From assembly GCF_019947135.1 (NCBI RefSeq), contig NZ_JAGSHT010000025.1, forward strand, positions 1 to 64,000: a DNA stretch of 64,000 bases, written 5' to 3'. Below the pieces are notes generated by a model. That model was not told the DNA's origin. It did not search any database and worked only from the letters and a program-made list of their open reading frames with translations. Origin of the DNA: Occultella gossypii (GTDB lineage Bacteria; Actinomycetota; Actinomycetes; Actinomycetales; Beutenbergiaceae). Made by a program: the position numbers and the translations under genes. Positions within the stretch are counted from its first letter, which is position 1. Every line of letters begins with the position of its first letter. Shown here in pieces: positions 47,703 to 57,941 of this stretch.

Positions 47703-48974
47703 TCAGAGCGTCCGCAGACGCCGGACCGCCTCGGTCAGCACCTCGGTCGACTTCACGAACGTGAACCGCACCGTCGTGGCCAGCGCGAGGTCGGCGTCCG
47801 AGCCGGCCCGGGTGAATGCGCTCGTGGGCACGCCGACGACGCCGGCCAAGGTGGGCAGTTCCCGGCACAGGTCCGCGCCGGTCTCGATGCCGGTCGGCGC
47901 GAGCGACCTGGCGAGCAGGTCGGCGGCGTCGGCGATGACGAAGTAGGTGCCCTGCGGCCGGATCACCGTGAACCCGGCGTCGGTCAGGCCCTCGGTGAGC
48001 AGGTCCCGGCGCCGCTGCAGCGACGCCGCCAGGTCGCGCACCCAGGTGGCGTCCGGGCCGGTGCCGGTCTCCAGGTCGAGCGCCGTGGCGATCGCCGGCT
48101 GGAACGGCGCCCCGTTGACGTAGGTGAGGAACTGCTTGACGGCGCGGACGGCATCGACGAGACCCGCCGGGCCGCTCACCCAGCCGATCTTCCAGCCGGT
48201 CAGGGAGAACGTCTTCCCGGACGAGGAGATCGTCAGGGTGCGCTCGGCCATGCCGGGCAGGGTCGCGATCGGGACGTGGACGGCGCCGTCGTAGGTCAGG
48301 TGCTCGTAGACCTCGTCGGTGACGACGAGCGCGTCGTACTCGGCGGCGAGGCGGGCGATCTCAGCGAGCTCGGTGCGGTTCAGCACGGCGCCGGTCGGGT
48401 TGTGCGGGGAGTTGAGCAGGACCAACCGGGTGGCCGGGGTGAACGCGGCCCGCAGGGCGGCCAGGTCCAGCCGGAAGCCGTCGGCGGGATCGGTGCTCGG
48501 CCGCAGCGGTGCGCTCGTGTGCGTGGCGCCGGCCAGGGCGATGACGGCGGCGTAGGAGTCGTAGAACGGCTCGAGGGTGAGGACCTCGTCACCGGGCCCG
48601 GCGAGCGCGAGCACCGCGGCCGCGATGGCCTCGGTGGCGCCGGCGGTGACCAGGATCTCGGTGTCCGGGTCCAGCGCGATCCGGTAGTGCCGGTCCTGGT
48701 GGGCGGCGATCGCCTCACGCAGCACCCGGATCCCCGGCCCCGGCGGGTACTGGTTGTGACCGGCCGCGATGGCTGCCGCGGCGGCGGCCTTGACCGTCTC
48801 CGGACCGTCGGCGTCGGGGAAGCCCTGACCCAGGTTCAGCGAGCCGGTGCTCGCGGCGAGGGCGGACATCTCCGCGAAGATGGTGGGCCGCGGTGCGCCG
48901 GTGGCGCCCAGCAGTCCCGTGGCTGCGGCCACCTCGCGCCAGCGCCCACCCGGCAGCGCGCTCAGTTCAGCCAT
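47703..48974 (-). CDS. Class I/II PLP-dependent aminotransferase
   Basis: A 423-residue fold-type I aminotransferase. PLP lysine is in SSSGKTFSLTGWKIGW, with LNSPHNPTGAVL, TDEVYEHLTYDG and the C-terminal arginine region VRFTFVKS. The pattern resembles the YbdL/kynurenine aminotransferase group and actinobacterial DapC. If MurE does not use diaminopimelate, DapC is still needed for lysine, so this cannot be decided. TATTGT ends 6 bases before ATG 48974. Confidence 0.85.
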   Translation of the reverse strand: MAELSALPGGRWREVAAATGLLGATGAPRPTIFAEMSALAASTGSLNLGQGFPDADGPETVKAAAAAAIAAGHNQYPPGPGIRVLREAIAAHQDRHYRIALDPDTEILVTAGATEAIAAAVLALAGPGDEVLTLEPFYDSYAAVIALAGATHTSAPLRPSTDPADGFRLDLAALRAAFTPATRLVLLNSPHNPTGAVLNRTELAEIARLAAEYDALVVTDEVYEHLTYDGAVHVPIATLPGMAERTLTISSSGKTFSLTGWKIGWVSGPAGLVDAVRAVKQFLTYVNGAPFQPAIATALDLETGTGPDATWVRDLAASLQRRRDLLTEGLTDAGFTVIRPQGTYFVIADAADLLARSLAPTGIETGADLCRELPTLAGVVGVPTSAFTRAGSDADLALATTVRFTFVKSTEVLTEAVRRLRTL

Positions 48975-48992
48975 CCGGCGACAATAGCGGCC

Positions 48993-49820
48993 TCACTCGC
49001 AGCCCGCCCGCCAATCGTCGAGGTCGCGGTTCTTCAGGATCAGCGAGAACCCGGACAGGTCGGGATCGTCGCAGAAGCCGGCGAACTCGCCGGAGCCGGT
49101 GCGGTCGGTGTACTCGATCGCGAAGACCGGCCGGCCGGCGTCGGAGTACGGGCTCATCTCCGCGCACCACCCGTCCGCCGCGCAGTCCTCGGTGACGGCG
49201 AAGTCGAAGGAGTCCACGAGGTCGCCCACCAGGTCGGGGGCATTCTTCTGCCCGACGGCGAGTCCCCGCTCGTGCGCGGCGCTCGCCCACCACAGGGCAT
49301 AGGTGACGGCGTCCGCCCGGGTCAGGTCGAAGCCGGTCTCGGTGTCGTAGGAGTCGATGTTGTCCGGGTCGACGGCGTCGAAGCCGTCTGCGGCGCACGC
49401 GTCCAGCCGCGACTCCATCAGCGGCGCGAGCAGATCCAGGCGGCGGATGTCCAGGAAGCGCTCCCCGTCCCAGCCCGGGTACGCCGCCCCGATCACCTCG
49501 GCCGGGAACTCGTCGGCGTCGTCGCGCCAGTCCTCCCACGCGCCCGCGTTGACGTAGCAGATCGTCCGCGCCCCGGACTCCGCGAGGGCGGCCACGTGCG
49601 AGGGCGAGGAGTCGGCGCCGTCGAGGTCGTAGACGGTCACGCCGTGGAGGAGTTCGACGTCGGCGTCCGGCTCGGCGGCCAGCACGATCTGCCAGGCCGC
49701 CCCGGATCCGGGCGACCACCGCTCCGGCTCGCCCCCGGCGCACCCGACGGACACCGCGGCCAGGGCGAGCACGAGGACCGCGGGCGCCACCCGCCGTCGG
49801 CCCTCGCCCGGCTTCACCAC
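48993..49820 (-). CDS. Secreted GH114-like (endo-alpha-1,4-polygalactosaminidase) protein
   Basis: A 275-residue exported protein. The N-terminus is basic, then hydrophobic ending near SVGCAGGE, a weak lipobox. The rest matches the GH114 TIM barrel: VTVYDLDGADSSP, ICYVNAGAWEDWRDDA, FLDIRRLD, FDAVDPDNIDSY and VGQKNAPDL. GH114 enzymes degrade galactosamine polymers of biofilms; activity here is not proven. GTG 49820, 6 bases after TACCCT. Confidence 0.82.
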   Translation of the reverse strand: MVKPGEGRRRVAPAVLVLALAAVSVGCAGGEPERWSPGSGAAWQIVLAAEPDADVELLHGVTVYDLDGADSSPSHVAALAESGARTICYVNAGAWEDWRDDADEFPAEVIGAAYPGWDGERFLDIRRLDLLAPLMESRLDACAADGFDAVDPDNIDSYDTETGFDLTRADAVTYALWWASAAHERGLAVGQKNAPDLVGDLVDSFDFAVTEDCAADGWCAEMSPYSDAGRPVFAIEYTDRTGSGEFAGFCDDPDLSGFSLILKNRDLDDWRAGCE

Positions 49821-49972
49821 CGGATCAGGGTACGGCCGACGCCCGAGCCGGGGACCCGCCGTCGGGCCTGGACGCGGGCGGACCAGGACACGCCGGGCGG
49901 GACACGCCGGGCCGGGCGGGCACGCCGGACCGCCTACCCACACTGTCCTCGGCTCGACCTAGAATCGCCTGC

Positions 49973-52900
49973 ATGTCCGACGACTTCGTGCACCTCCACG
50001 TCCACACCGAGTACTCGATGTTGGACGGGGCGGCGCGGTTGGACGATCTGTTCAAGGAGGCGCAGCGACTCGGGCAGTCGGCGGTCGCGACTACGGACCA
50101 CGGGTACCTGTTCGGCGCCTATGACTTCTGGTCGAAGGCCCGCAAGTACGGCATCAAGCCGATCATCGGCGTGGAGGCGTACGTCACCCCGGGCACGTCC
50201 CGGTTCGACAAGACCCGCGTCCGCTGGGGCGAGGCGAGCCAGGCCGGCGACGACGTCTCCGCCCGCGGTGCATACACGCACATGACGCTGCTCTCGCGGA
50301 CCACGCAGGGCATGCACAACCTGTTCCGGATGAGCTCGCTAGCGTCGCTCGAGGGGCAGCTCGGCAAGTGGCCGCGGATGGACCGGGACCTGCTGTCCAC
50401 GTACGCCGAGGGCCTGATCGCGACCAGCGGCTGCGTGTCCGGGGAGATCCAGACCCGGATGCGTCTCGGGCAGCACGAGGAGGCCCGTAGGGCGGCCGGG
50501 GAGATGCAGGACATCTTCGGCAAGGAGAACTTCTACATCGAGATCATGGATCACGGTCTCGACATCGAACGCCGTACGTTCGCCGACCTGATCGCGCTCG
50601 CGAAGGAGATCGGTGCGCCGCTGCTAGCCACCAACGACCTGCACTACACCAAGGAGGAGGACGCCCACGCCCACGAGGCGCTCCTGTGCGTGCAGTCCGG
50701 GGCCACGCTGGACGAACCGACCTACGACCAGGGCGGCAAGCGGTTCGCGTTCGGGGGCCAGGGCTACTACCTGAAGTCCGCCGCGCAGATGCGCGAGGTG
50801 TTCCGGGACTACCCCGAGGCGTGCGACAACACGCTGCTCGTGGCCGAGCAGTGCGACGTGACGTTCACCGAGCAGGTCGGCAAGTACATGCCGCACTTCC
50901 CGGTGCCCGAGGGTGAGGACGAGATCTCCACCTTCGTGAAGTCCGTGGAGGTCGGCCTGCACAAGCGGTTCGGCGAGACCGTCCCGGAGGACGTCCGCAA
51001 GCAGGCCGAGTACGAGATCGACATCATCACCTCCAAGGGATATGCCGGCTACTACCTGGTGGTCGCCGACTTCATCAACTGGGCCAAGGACCACGGCATC
51101 CGCGTCGGGCCCGGCCGTGGCTCGGGCGCCGGCTCGATGGCGGCGTACGCGATGAGCATCACCGAGCTCGACCCGCTGAAGAACGGGCTGATCTTCGAGC
51201 GGTTCCTCAACCCCGAGCGGATGTCCCTGCCGGACTTCGACATCGACTTCGACGAGCGTCGTCGCAGCGAGGTCATCAAGTACGTGTCCGACACCTACGG
51301 CGAGGACAAGGTCGCCTACATCGTCACGTACGGCACCATCAAGGCCAAGCAGGCCCTCAAGGACTCCTCGCGGGTGCTCGGCTACCCGTTCGGGATGGGG
51401 GAGAAGCTCACCAAGGCGATGCCGCCGGCCGTGATGGGCAAGGACGTCACGCTCTCGGGCATCTACAACCCCGAGGACAAGCGCTACGCGGAGGCGGACG
51501 AGTTCCGCAAGGTCGTCGAGATCGACCCGGACGCCCAGCGTGTGCTCGAGACGGCCCGCGGCCTGGAGAACCTGAAGCGGCAGTGGGGCGTGCACGCGGC
51601 GGGCGTGATCATCGCCAGCGAGCCCCTCATCGACATCATCCCGATCATGCGCCGCGAGCAGGACGGCGCCATCATCACCCAGATCGACTTCCCGGCCGGG
51701 GAGGACCTCGGCCTGGTGAAGATGGACTTCCTCGGGCTGCGCAACCTGACCATCCTTGACGACGCACTCGAGAACATCGTCGTCAACGGCAAGGAGCCGG
51801 TGGTGGTCGAGGACCTGCCGCTGGACGACCGCCCGACCTACGCCCTGCTCAGCCGCGGCGACACCCTCGGCGTGTTCCAGCTCGACGGCGGCGGCATGCG
51901 GTCGCTGCTGCGCCTGATGCGGCCGGACAACTTCGAGGACATCTCCGCCGTCGGTGCCCTGTACCGGCCCGGCCCGATGGGTGCGAACTCGCACACGAAC
52001 TACGCCCTGCGCAAGAACGGTCAGCAGGACATCACCCCGATCCACCCCGAGCTCGCGGAACCGCTCGAGGAGGTCCTCGGCACCACCCACGGCCTGATCG
52101 TCTATCAGGAGCAGGTGATGGCGATCGCCCAGCATCTGGCCGGGTACACGCTCGGGCAGGCCGACCTGCTCCGGCGGGCGATGGGCAAGAAGAAGCGCGA
52201 GGTGCTGGACGCCGAGTTCGACAAGTTCAGTTCCGGGATGCGCGAGGGCGGCTACTCCGCGAACGCGATCAAGACCCTCTGGGACGTGCTCGTCCCGTTC
52301 TCCGACTACGCGTTCAACAAGGCGCACTCGGCCGCGTACGGGCTGGTCTCCTATTGGACCGCCTACCTCAAGGCGAACTACCCGACCGAGTACATGGCCG
52401 CCCTGCTCACCTCCACGCGGGACGACAAGGACAAGTCGGCGCTCTACCTGAACGAGTGCCGCCGGATGCGCATCACGGTGCTGCCGCCGGACGTGAACGC
52501 CTCCGCGGCCACGTTCACCCCGGTCGGTACGGACATCCGGTTCGGCCTCGCCGCAGTGCGCAACGTCGGCGCGAACGTGGTCGCCGCGATCGCCGCCGCC
52601 CGCGAGGAGAAGGGGGACTTCACCTCCTTCACCGACTTCCTCGAGAAGGTGCCCGCCGTGGTCTGCAACAAGCGGACCATCGAGTCGCTGATCAAGGCCG
52701 GGGCGTTCGACTCCCTCGGCCACACCCGCCGCGCGCTGCTGATGGTGCACGAGCAGGCGGTGGACTCGGTGATCGGGGTCAAGCGCAAGGAGGCCGAGGG
52801 GCAGTTCGACCTGTTCGCCTCCTTGGGTGGTGGCGACGGCGACGGCGGAGGTTTCGCGGTCGAGGTCCCCGACCTTCCCGAATGGGACAAGAAGCAGAAG

Positions 52901-53518
52901 CTCGCCTTCGAGCGGGAGATGCTCGGCCTGTACGTGTCCGACCACCCGCTCTCCGGCATCGAGCACGTGCTCACCCAGGCGGCGGACGTCACGATCGCGA
53001 CGCTCAACGCGGACGAGGCGCGCCCGGACGGTTCCACCGTGACCATCGCCGGGCTGATCACGTCCCTGCAGCGCAAGATGTCCAAGCAGGGGAACGCGTG
53101 GGCGGCGGTGACGATCGAGGACATGGAGGGCTCGGTCGAGGTCATGTTCTTCGGCGAGACCTACCTGGCCTACTCGACGATCCTCGCCGAGGACCAGGTC
53201 GTGGTGCTGCGTGGGCGGGTGCGCCGCCGGGACGAGGCGATGCAGCTGCAGGCCATGGAGGTGTCCATCCCGGACGTGTCCGTGGGTGACGACGCGCCGA
53301 TGATGCTGTCCATCCCGACGAACCGGTGCACCACGCCGGTGGTGGAGCAGCTCCGCGACATCCTGTCCACGCACCCCGGGGTCACCGAGGTGCACGTGAA
53401 ACTCACCTCACCCGGTCGGGCCACTGTGCTCCGGCTCGAGGACGGGCTGCGCGTGGAGCGGACCCCGGCGCTGTACGGCGACCTGAAGGCGTTGCTCGGG
53501 CCCAGCTGCCTCGTCTAG
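49973..53518 (+). CDS. dnaE: DNA polymerase III alpha subunit
   Basis: The 1181-residue replicative polymerase (DnaE1 type). N-terminal PHP domain begins HLHVHTEYSMLDG and keeps all metal ligands, including TDHGYLFG, GVEAYV, TSGCVSGE and NDLHY, so PHP proofreading as in mycobacteria is plausible. Polymerase acids Asp423 and Asp425 are in PDFDIDFDERRR. A helix-hairpin-helix region and OB domain (from about 1020) with VTIEDMEGSVEVMFF follow. ATG 49973 lies 7 bases after TAGAAT, a leaderless start. Confidence 0.98.
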   Translation: MSDDFVHLHVHTEYSMLDGAARLDDLFKEAQRLGQSAVATTDHGYLFGAYDFWSKARKYGIKPIIGVEAYVTPGTSRFDKTRVRWGEASQAGDDVSARGAYTHMTLLSRTTQGMHNLFRMSSLASLEGQLGKWPRMDRDLLSTYAEGLIATSGCVSGEIQTRMRLGQHEEARRAAGEMQDIFGKENFYIEIMDHGLDIERRTFADLIALAKEIGAPLLATNDLHYTKEEDAHAHEALLCVQSGATLDEPTYDQGGKRFAFGGQGYYLKSAAQMREVFRDYPEACDNTLLVAEQCDVTFTEQVGKYMPHFPVPEGEDEISTFVKSVEVGLHKRFGETVPEDVRKQAEYEIDIITSKGYAGYYLVVADFINWAKDHGIRVGPGRGSGAGSMAAYAMSITELDPLKNGLIFERFLNPERMSLPDFDIDFDERRRSEVIKYVSDTYGEDKVAYIVTYGTIKAKQALKDSSRVLGYPFGMGEKLTKAMPPAVMGKDVTLSGIYNPEDKRYAEADEFRKVVEIDPDAQRVLETARGLENLKRQWGVHAAGVIIASEPLIDIIPIMRREQDGAIITQIDFPAGEDLGLVKMDFLGLRNLTILDDALENIVVNGKEPVVVEDLPLDDRPTYALLSRGDTLGVFQLDGGGMRSLLRLMRPDNFEDISAVGALYRPGPMGANSHTNYALRKNGQQDITPIHPELAEPLEEVLGTTHGLIVYQEQVMAIAQHLAGYTLGQADLLRRAMGKKKREVLDAEFDKFSSGMREGGYSANAIKTLWDVLVPFSDYAFNKAHSAAYGLVSYWTAYLKANYPTEYMAALLTSTRDDKDKSALYLNECRRMRITVLPPDVNASAATFTPVGTDIRFGLAAVRNVGANVVAAIAAAREEKGDFTSFTDFLEKVPAVVCNKRTIESLIKAGAFDSLGHTRRALLMVHEQAVDSVIGVKRKEAEGQFDLFASLGGGDGDGGGFAVEVPDLPEWDKKQKLAFEREMLGLYVSDHPLSGIEHVLTQAADVTIATLNADEARPDGSTVTIAGLITSLQRKMSKQGNAWAAVTIEDMEGSVEVMFFGETYLAYSTILAEDQVVVLRGRVRRRDEAMQLQAMEVSIPDVSVGDDAPMMLSIPTNRCTTPVVEQLRDILSTHPGVTEVHVKLTSPGRATVLRLEDGLRVERTPALYGDLKALLGPSCLV

Positions 53519-53535
53519 GTGCCAGCTGCGGGCCC
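53498..53535. terminator. Hairpin at the end of dnaE
   Basis: GGGCCCAGCTG (53498-53508) pairs with CAGCTG-C-GGGCCC (53523-53535) with one bulged base. It spans the dnaE stop and precedes the convergent cupin gene end. Confidence 0.5.
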
Positions 53536-53539
53536 GCGC

Positions 53540-53884
53540 TCACTCGAGCCAGGTCGTCACGAACCGCTCGTTCGCGTGGATGTGGACCGCCTCGTACCCG
53601 TCGGGGCCGGTCCGGAACGTGTGTGGGGTCTGAGCCGGGGCCACCAGGACCTGGCCGGCGTGGCCCTCGAGTTCGGCGTCGCCGATCCGGAACGTGGCCG
53701 AGCCACGGCGGATCAGGAACGTCTCCGCATACGGATGCTGATGCAGGCGGGGGCCGACCCCGGCGCGGGTGGTGGACTCGAGGATGAGAGAGATCCCGGC
53801 ACCGCCGGGCAGTTCTTCGTAGTCCTCGGTCCAGTCCTCGCCGTCGGTGCGGCCATCGGCCCTGTTGATCACGAGCGTGTCCAT
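53540..53884 (-). CDS. Cupin-domain protein
   Basis: A 114-residue single cupin. Metal-binding motif 1 is LHQHPYAETFLIRRGSA and motif 2 is APAQTPHTFRTG. Substrate unknown. TACCTT ends 6 bases before ATG 53884, suggesting a leaderless message. Confidence 0.85.
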   Translation of the reverse strand: MDTLVINRADGRTDGEDWTEDYEELPGGAGISLILESTTRAGVGPRLHQHPYAETFLIRRGSATFRIGDAELEGHAGQVLVAPAQTPHTFRTGPDGYEAVHIHANERFVTTWLE

Positions 53885-53953
53885 CACGTCAAGGTAGCGC
53901 CGGGTCGCGGCGATCACCAGGGTGCCGCCGGCGATGGCCGGCGAGCCAAGCGC

Positions 53954-54205
53954 TCAGGCCGGGCCGACCACCCGGAGCCGCTGGACGCCGTCGGGCAGGT
54001 CCACCTCGACGACGTCGCCGGGATGCAGTTGCCGCCCGCGGCGGGACTCCGCCTCGCCGTTGACGTCGATCGCCTCGTCGGTGAGCAGGTCCCGGGCTCC
54101 TGCGCCGTCGTCGGCGATGCCGGTGAGCTTGAGGAACTGGCCGAGGCGGATCATGTCGCCGCGGATCTCGACGTCGGTGGGCTGGTCGGGGGTCGGCGTG
54201 GCCAT
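53954..54205 (-). CDS. S4-domain RNA-binding protein
   Basis: An 83-residue protein made almost wholly of an S4 domain: IRLGQFLKLTGIADDG, LLTDEAIDVNGE and RRGRQLHPGDVVEV. Similar to YbcJ/YaaA small S4 proteins, presumed to bind RNA. Start ATG 54205 lies 6 bases after GATACT. Confidence 0.85.
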   Translation of the reverse strand: MATPTPDQPTDVEIRGDMIRLGQFLKLTGIADDGAGARDLLTDEAIDVNGEAESRRGRQLHPGDVVEVDLPDGVQRLRVVGPA

Positions 54206-54266
54206 CTGGCCAGTATCGCAGCCGCGCCGGGATCTGGGTCCGTGCATCGAGGCACCGGGGGCGGCG

Positions 54267-54650
54267 TCACGAACCGTCGACGGTCACCCACGCCGCGCGC
54301 CACTGCGGCGCTTCGAACGGCTCGGCCCAGTAGGCCGTCTCCCGGGCGATCCGGCCATCGCGCAGCTCGAAGATGAACACGCTGTGATACACGGGGCCGT
54401 CATAGTCCAGCGTGGCCTCGAGGACCACCAGGTCCCCGGCGGACAGCATCCGTCGCGCGGTGATGGTCGGCAGCCCGGGGAACGCCCCGTAGACGGCCCG
54501 GCGGTTGACGGCCCCGATCACCTGTTCGCCGGACTGGGGCCAGTCCATGACGGCGTCCTCGTGGAACAACTCGTCCATGACCTCGGTCCGCTTGTCATTG
54601 AGGCACTGGACCAGCCGCTCGATGACGGCCCGGTTCTCGATCTCACCCAT
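54267..54650 (-). CDS. SnoaL-like/NTF2-fold protein
   Basis: A 127-residue NTF2-fold (SnoaL-like) protein with VIERLVQCLNDKRTEVMDELFHEDAVMDWP and HSVFIFELRDGRIARETAYWAEPF. Such proteins bind or isomerise small molecules; role here unknown. ATG 54650 follows GGAGG on the minus strand. It diverges from hisD. Confidence 0.85.
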   Translation of the reverse strand: MGEIENRAVIERLVQCLNDKRTEVMDELFHEDAVMDWPQSGEQVIGAVNRRAVYGAFPGLPTITARRMLSAGDLVVLEATLDYDGPVYHSVFIFELRDGRIARETAYWAEPFEAPQWRAAWVTVDGS

Positions 54651-54767
54651 GACGACCTCCTGGCCGCTCCCGCAGCTCCATCGCGTGCGGACCCGACAAT
54701 TGTAGGCCCGGTGGATCCGGCTGAGCAGGTCTTCGGGCCGGTCTGATGAACGGCCTAGACTCTGAGC

Positions 54768-56087
54768 GTGATGCGAACGATCGATCTGCGTGGCCGGGCG
54801 CTCGGTGCGGCGGAACTGCGAGCCGTGCTGCCGCGCGCCGAGGTGGACATCGAGGTGGCGACCGGGCGGGTCGCACCCATCCTGGCGCGGGTCCGCACCG
54901 AGGGCGCACCGGCGCTGGCCGACTACGCCGAGCAGTTCGACGGCGTCCGGCCGGCCAGCTTGCGGGTGCCGCCCGAGGCGATCGCCGCCGCGCTCGAGGG
55001 CCTGGCAGCCGACGTGCGGGTGGCGCTGACCGAGGCGATCCGGCGCGCCCGGCTCGGCCACGAGGCGCAGCTGCCGACCCCCCGCACCACGGAGTTCGGG
55101 CCCGGTGCCCGGGTGCACCAGCGCTGGGTTCCGGTGCGGCGCGTCGGCCTGTACGCACCCGGCGGCCTCGCGCCGCTTCCGTCCTCGGTCGTGATGAACG
55201 TGGTGGCCGCGCAGGTCGCGGGCGTGGCGTCCCTCGCCCTGGCGAGCCCGCCGCAGAAGGACCACGACGGGCTTCCGGACCCGTCGATCCTGGCCGCGTG
55301 TGCGCTGCTCGGCGTCGACGAGGTATACGCCGTCGGCGGCGCCCAGGCGATCGGCATGTTCGCCTACGGGGTTCGCTCGGACCTGCCCGAGGACACCTGC
55401 GAGCCGGTGGACGTCGTGACTGGGCCGGGCAACATCTACGTGGCCGCGGCCAAGCGGGCCGTGCTCGGGGTGGTGGGCATCGACGCCGAGGCCGGCACCA
55501 CGGAGATCGCGGTGCTCGCCGACTCCGGCGCGGACCCCAGGTTCGTCGCGACCGACCTGATCTCCCAGGCCGAGCACGACCCCGCCGCCGCATCCCTGCT
55601 GGTCACGGACTCGACGGTGCTGGCCGACGCCGTCGCGGAGGAGATCGAGACCCGCGTCGCCGGGGCCAAGCACAGCGCCCGGATCCGCACGGCCCTGAGT
55701 GGCCCCCAGTCCGGCGTGGTACTTGTCGACGACGTGGACCACGGCATCGAGGTGGTCAACGCCTACGCCGCCGAGCACTTGGAGATCCAGACCGCCGACG
55801 CCGCCGCGGTCGCCGAGCGGATCCACAACGCGGGTGCGATCTTCGTCGGCCCGTACTCACCGGTGCCCCTCGGGGACTACATCGCGGGCTCGAACCACGT
55901 GCTGCCCACCGGCGGCACGGCCCGGTTCGCGAGCGGGCTCGGGGTGCAGGTCTACCTGAAGTCGGTGCAGGTGATCGACTACGACGAGGCCGGGCTGAAG
56001 GAAGTGACCGACGACCTGATCGCCCTCGCCGCTGCCGAGGACCTGCCCGCGCACGGCGAGGCGGCCAGGGTGCGCCGCGGGGACTGA
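54768..56087 (+). CDS. hisD: Histidinol dehydrogenase
   Basis: The 439-residue enzyme for the last two steps of histidine synthesis, oxidising L-histidinol to L-histidine with [59 protein letters not shown] (catalytic Glu-His) and SNHVLPTGG are all family motifs. GTG 54768 (or ATG 54771) lies 6 bases after TAGACT, so leaderless, with the same layout as hisC. Normally hisC follows directly; here it lies 7.6 kb downstream. Confidence 0.97.
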   Translation: MMRTIDLRGRALGAAELRAVLPRAEVDIEVATGRVAPILARVRTEGAPALADYAEQFDGVRPASLRVPPEAIAAALEGLAADVRVALTEAIRRARLGHEAQLPTPRTTEFGPGARVHQRWVPVRRVGLYAPGGLAPLPSSVVMNVVAAQVAGVASLALASPPQKDHDGLPDPSILAACALLGVDEVYAVGGAQAIGMFAYGVRSDLPEDTCEPVDVVTGPGNIYVAAAKRAVLGVVGIDAEAGTTEIAVLADSGADPRFVATDLISQAEHDPAAASLLVTDSTVLADAVAEEIETRVAGAKHSARIRTALSGPQSGVVLVDDVDHGIEVVNAYAAEHLEIQTADAAAVAERIHNAGAIFVGPYSPVPLGDYIAGSNHVLPTGGTARFASGLGVQVYLKSVQVIDYDEAGLKEVTDDLIALAAAEDLPAHGEAARVRRGD

Positions 56088-56130
56088 GCGGGCCCGACCG
56101 AACAACACAATCGAGGACCGAGGGGCCGGT

Positions 56131-56838
56131 TTGAGCGCGCAACGACTGCGCGACCGACCGGGCTTCGTGCGGTTCTGGACGGCGTCGACCGCCGCCGGGT
56201 TCGGCTCGTACGTCAGCGTCCTCGCCCTGCAGGTCATCGTCGTGCAGGTCCTGGAGGCCGGCGGTGCCCGCCTTGGCGGTCACGGGATACCTGAGTGTGT
56301 GGTCGCTGATGGTGACCATGGCGCTGTTCGGGCTGATGTCGCTGCTGCACGACGCGGCGTCCCAGTCCTACGTGCCGCGTCTCGTGCCCGGACCGCTCCT
56401 GGTCCGGGCGAACGCCCGACTCGACCAGAGCGACGCGAGGATGAGGCCGGTGGTCTGGGCTGCGCTGGGTGTACCGGCACCGAACCCTCGGCCCGCAAAC
56501 TCTCGGCACCCACGCGTGGTTCCTGTTCAACGCCGCCGCCGGAGCGGTGCTCGCCCCGTTCGTGCTGACCGGGCTCGGGCTGAGCGCGTTCACCCTCGGC
56601 GTGGTCCTCGCGATCGGAGGCACCGGTGCTCTGCTCGGCAGCCTCAGCGCTGTGCGACTCGGGACGCGTTTCGGCGCCGGGCGGGTGGCCATCGCGTCCA
56701 TGGCCGTCAACGCCTTGGGCTGGGCGATCATGGCGATCGGGACCGGTCGGCTTCGTGATCATCGCGGGCACCCTCTGGCTGACGCCGTATCGCGGTGCCA
56801 CGCTCGACGAGCGGGCCGAGGAGGTTCCGCAGGGCTGA
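56131..56838 (+). pseudogene. Decayed MFS transporter
   Basis: Fragments of one major facilitator transporter in three frames. Frame A starts at TTG 56131 (FVRFWTASTAAGFGSYVS), frame B from about 56264 (VTGYLSVWSLMVTMALFG and DAASQSYVPRLV), frame C from about 56469 (THAWFLFNAAAGAVLAPFVL and AIGGTGALLGSLSAVRLG), and a last piece from about 56749 back in the first frame (FVIIAGTLWLTPYRG). The total is about 235 residues, against about 400 for an intact protein, so parts are also deleted. Confidence 0.85.
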
Positions 56839-56873
56839 GCAGGCGGTCCAGGCACGAGAGCTGAGCCGGAGGG

Positions 56874-57488
56874 CTACGCGCCGAGCGTGGCCAACCATCG
56901 CTCGGTCTCGCGGGCGCTGCGTAGGTGCACCACGGTCGGAGGCGCCAGGTCCGTGGCCACGTCGTCCGCCCTGCCTGCGACCTCGGCGCTCGCGGCACCG
57001 GGTGAGCGGCCCGGCACGGTCGACGGGTCGGCCGCCCAGCGCCGGATCCGCATCCGCTTGCGGGCCCAGCTCTGGAAGTGCCAGACGATGATCGAGTCGC
57101 GTGCGAATATCTTGCGCACGGTCTCGGTGTTGCCGTTGCACATCTCCTCACCTGTGATCACCCGCGAGAAGGTGCGTCGGAGCAGGCGCTGCAGCGAGAA
57201 CCAGCGGGGGTAGTCCAGGGCGACGATCATCTCCACCCGCGCCATCGGCACGTCGGCCCATTTGCCGTATGCCGTGTCCATGACCCAGCGCTCGCCGGCA
57301 CAGATCGTCTCGGCGATCTGGCGCTGCTCCTGCGGAGGCCGCTCGATCCACCCGGGTAGCCAGCCGATCTCGTCGTCCACCGAGTGCCACGGCAGGCCGG
57401 TCGCCTCCCCGATCCTGCGGGCCAGGGTGGTCTTGCCCGTCCCGGTGACGCCATAGACCAGGATCCGCTCAGCAGGTGCATCGTCCAC
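56874..57488 (-). CDS. P-loop kinase (FlaR/adenylate-kinase-like)
   Basis: A 204-residue NTPase with Walker A GVTGTGKTTLARR near the N-terminus and DDEIGWLPGWIERPP and RWVMDTAYGKW typical of FlaR-like small kinases. Substrate unknown. GTG 57488 is the best start; ATG 57569 would add residues not seen in the family. The sequence after about 150 is Arg/Ala-rich and variable. Confidence 0.78.
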   Translation of the reverse strand: MDDAPAERILVYGVTGTGKTTLARRIGEATGLPWHSVDDEIGWLPGWIERPPQEQRQIAETICAGERWVMDTAYGKWADVPMARVEMIVALDYPRWFSLQRLLRRTFSRVITGEEMCNGNTETVRKIFARDSIIVWHFQSWARKRMRIRRWAADPSTVPGRSPGAASAEVAGRADDVATDLAPPTVVHLRSARETERWLATLGA

Positions 57489-57583
57489 CCGGACATGCTG
57501 GCACACCCGAGCGACCAGGTTCAGGGGGCCGTCAGGGCGATCCCCGATATCGCGCCGGACCGAGTCCACGTACCGTTGGGGTC

Positions 57584-57844
57584 ATGGACGCAATCTTCGA
57601 CACCATCCGCAAGATCGGCTTCCGCCGTGGGCCCAGCCGGATCCTCGGCGGCATCGGTGGCGGGATCGCCGACCAGACCGGCGTCAGCGTTGGCCTCATC
57701 CGGATCCTCCTGCTGCTGCTCGGCCTGCTCCCCATCCTCGGCTGGGGCACGTACCTCGTCGCCTGGGTGCTGTTGCCGTGGCAGGACGGTTCGATCCCGC
57801 TGGAGCGGTTCATCCGCCAGCTCACGAACAGCCGCAGCCAGTAG
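57584..57844 (+). CDS. PspC-domain membrane protein
   Basis: An 86-residue protein with the PspC pattern RILGGIGGGIADQTGVSVGLIRILLLLLGLLPILG: an amphipathic part then a membrane helix (about 42-64). PspC proteins sense envelope stress. TACCGT ends 7 bases before ATG 57584, so it is probably leaderless. Confidence 0.9.
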   Translation: MDAIFDTIRKIGFRRGPSRILGGIGGGIADQTGVSVGLIRILLLLLGLLPILGWGTYLVAWVLLPWQDGSIPLERFIRQLTNSRSQ

Positions 57845-57941
57845 TTGCGGCCACGCCGAGCCGAGCGAGGCGCGCGAACCTGAGCGCCGGCGGCTACCTG
57901 GCGTTCCGATCGCGGCGACGTCGAGCCGGCAGGACCGGTGC

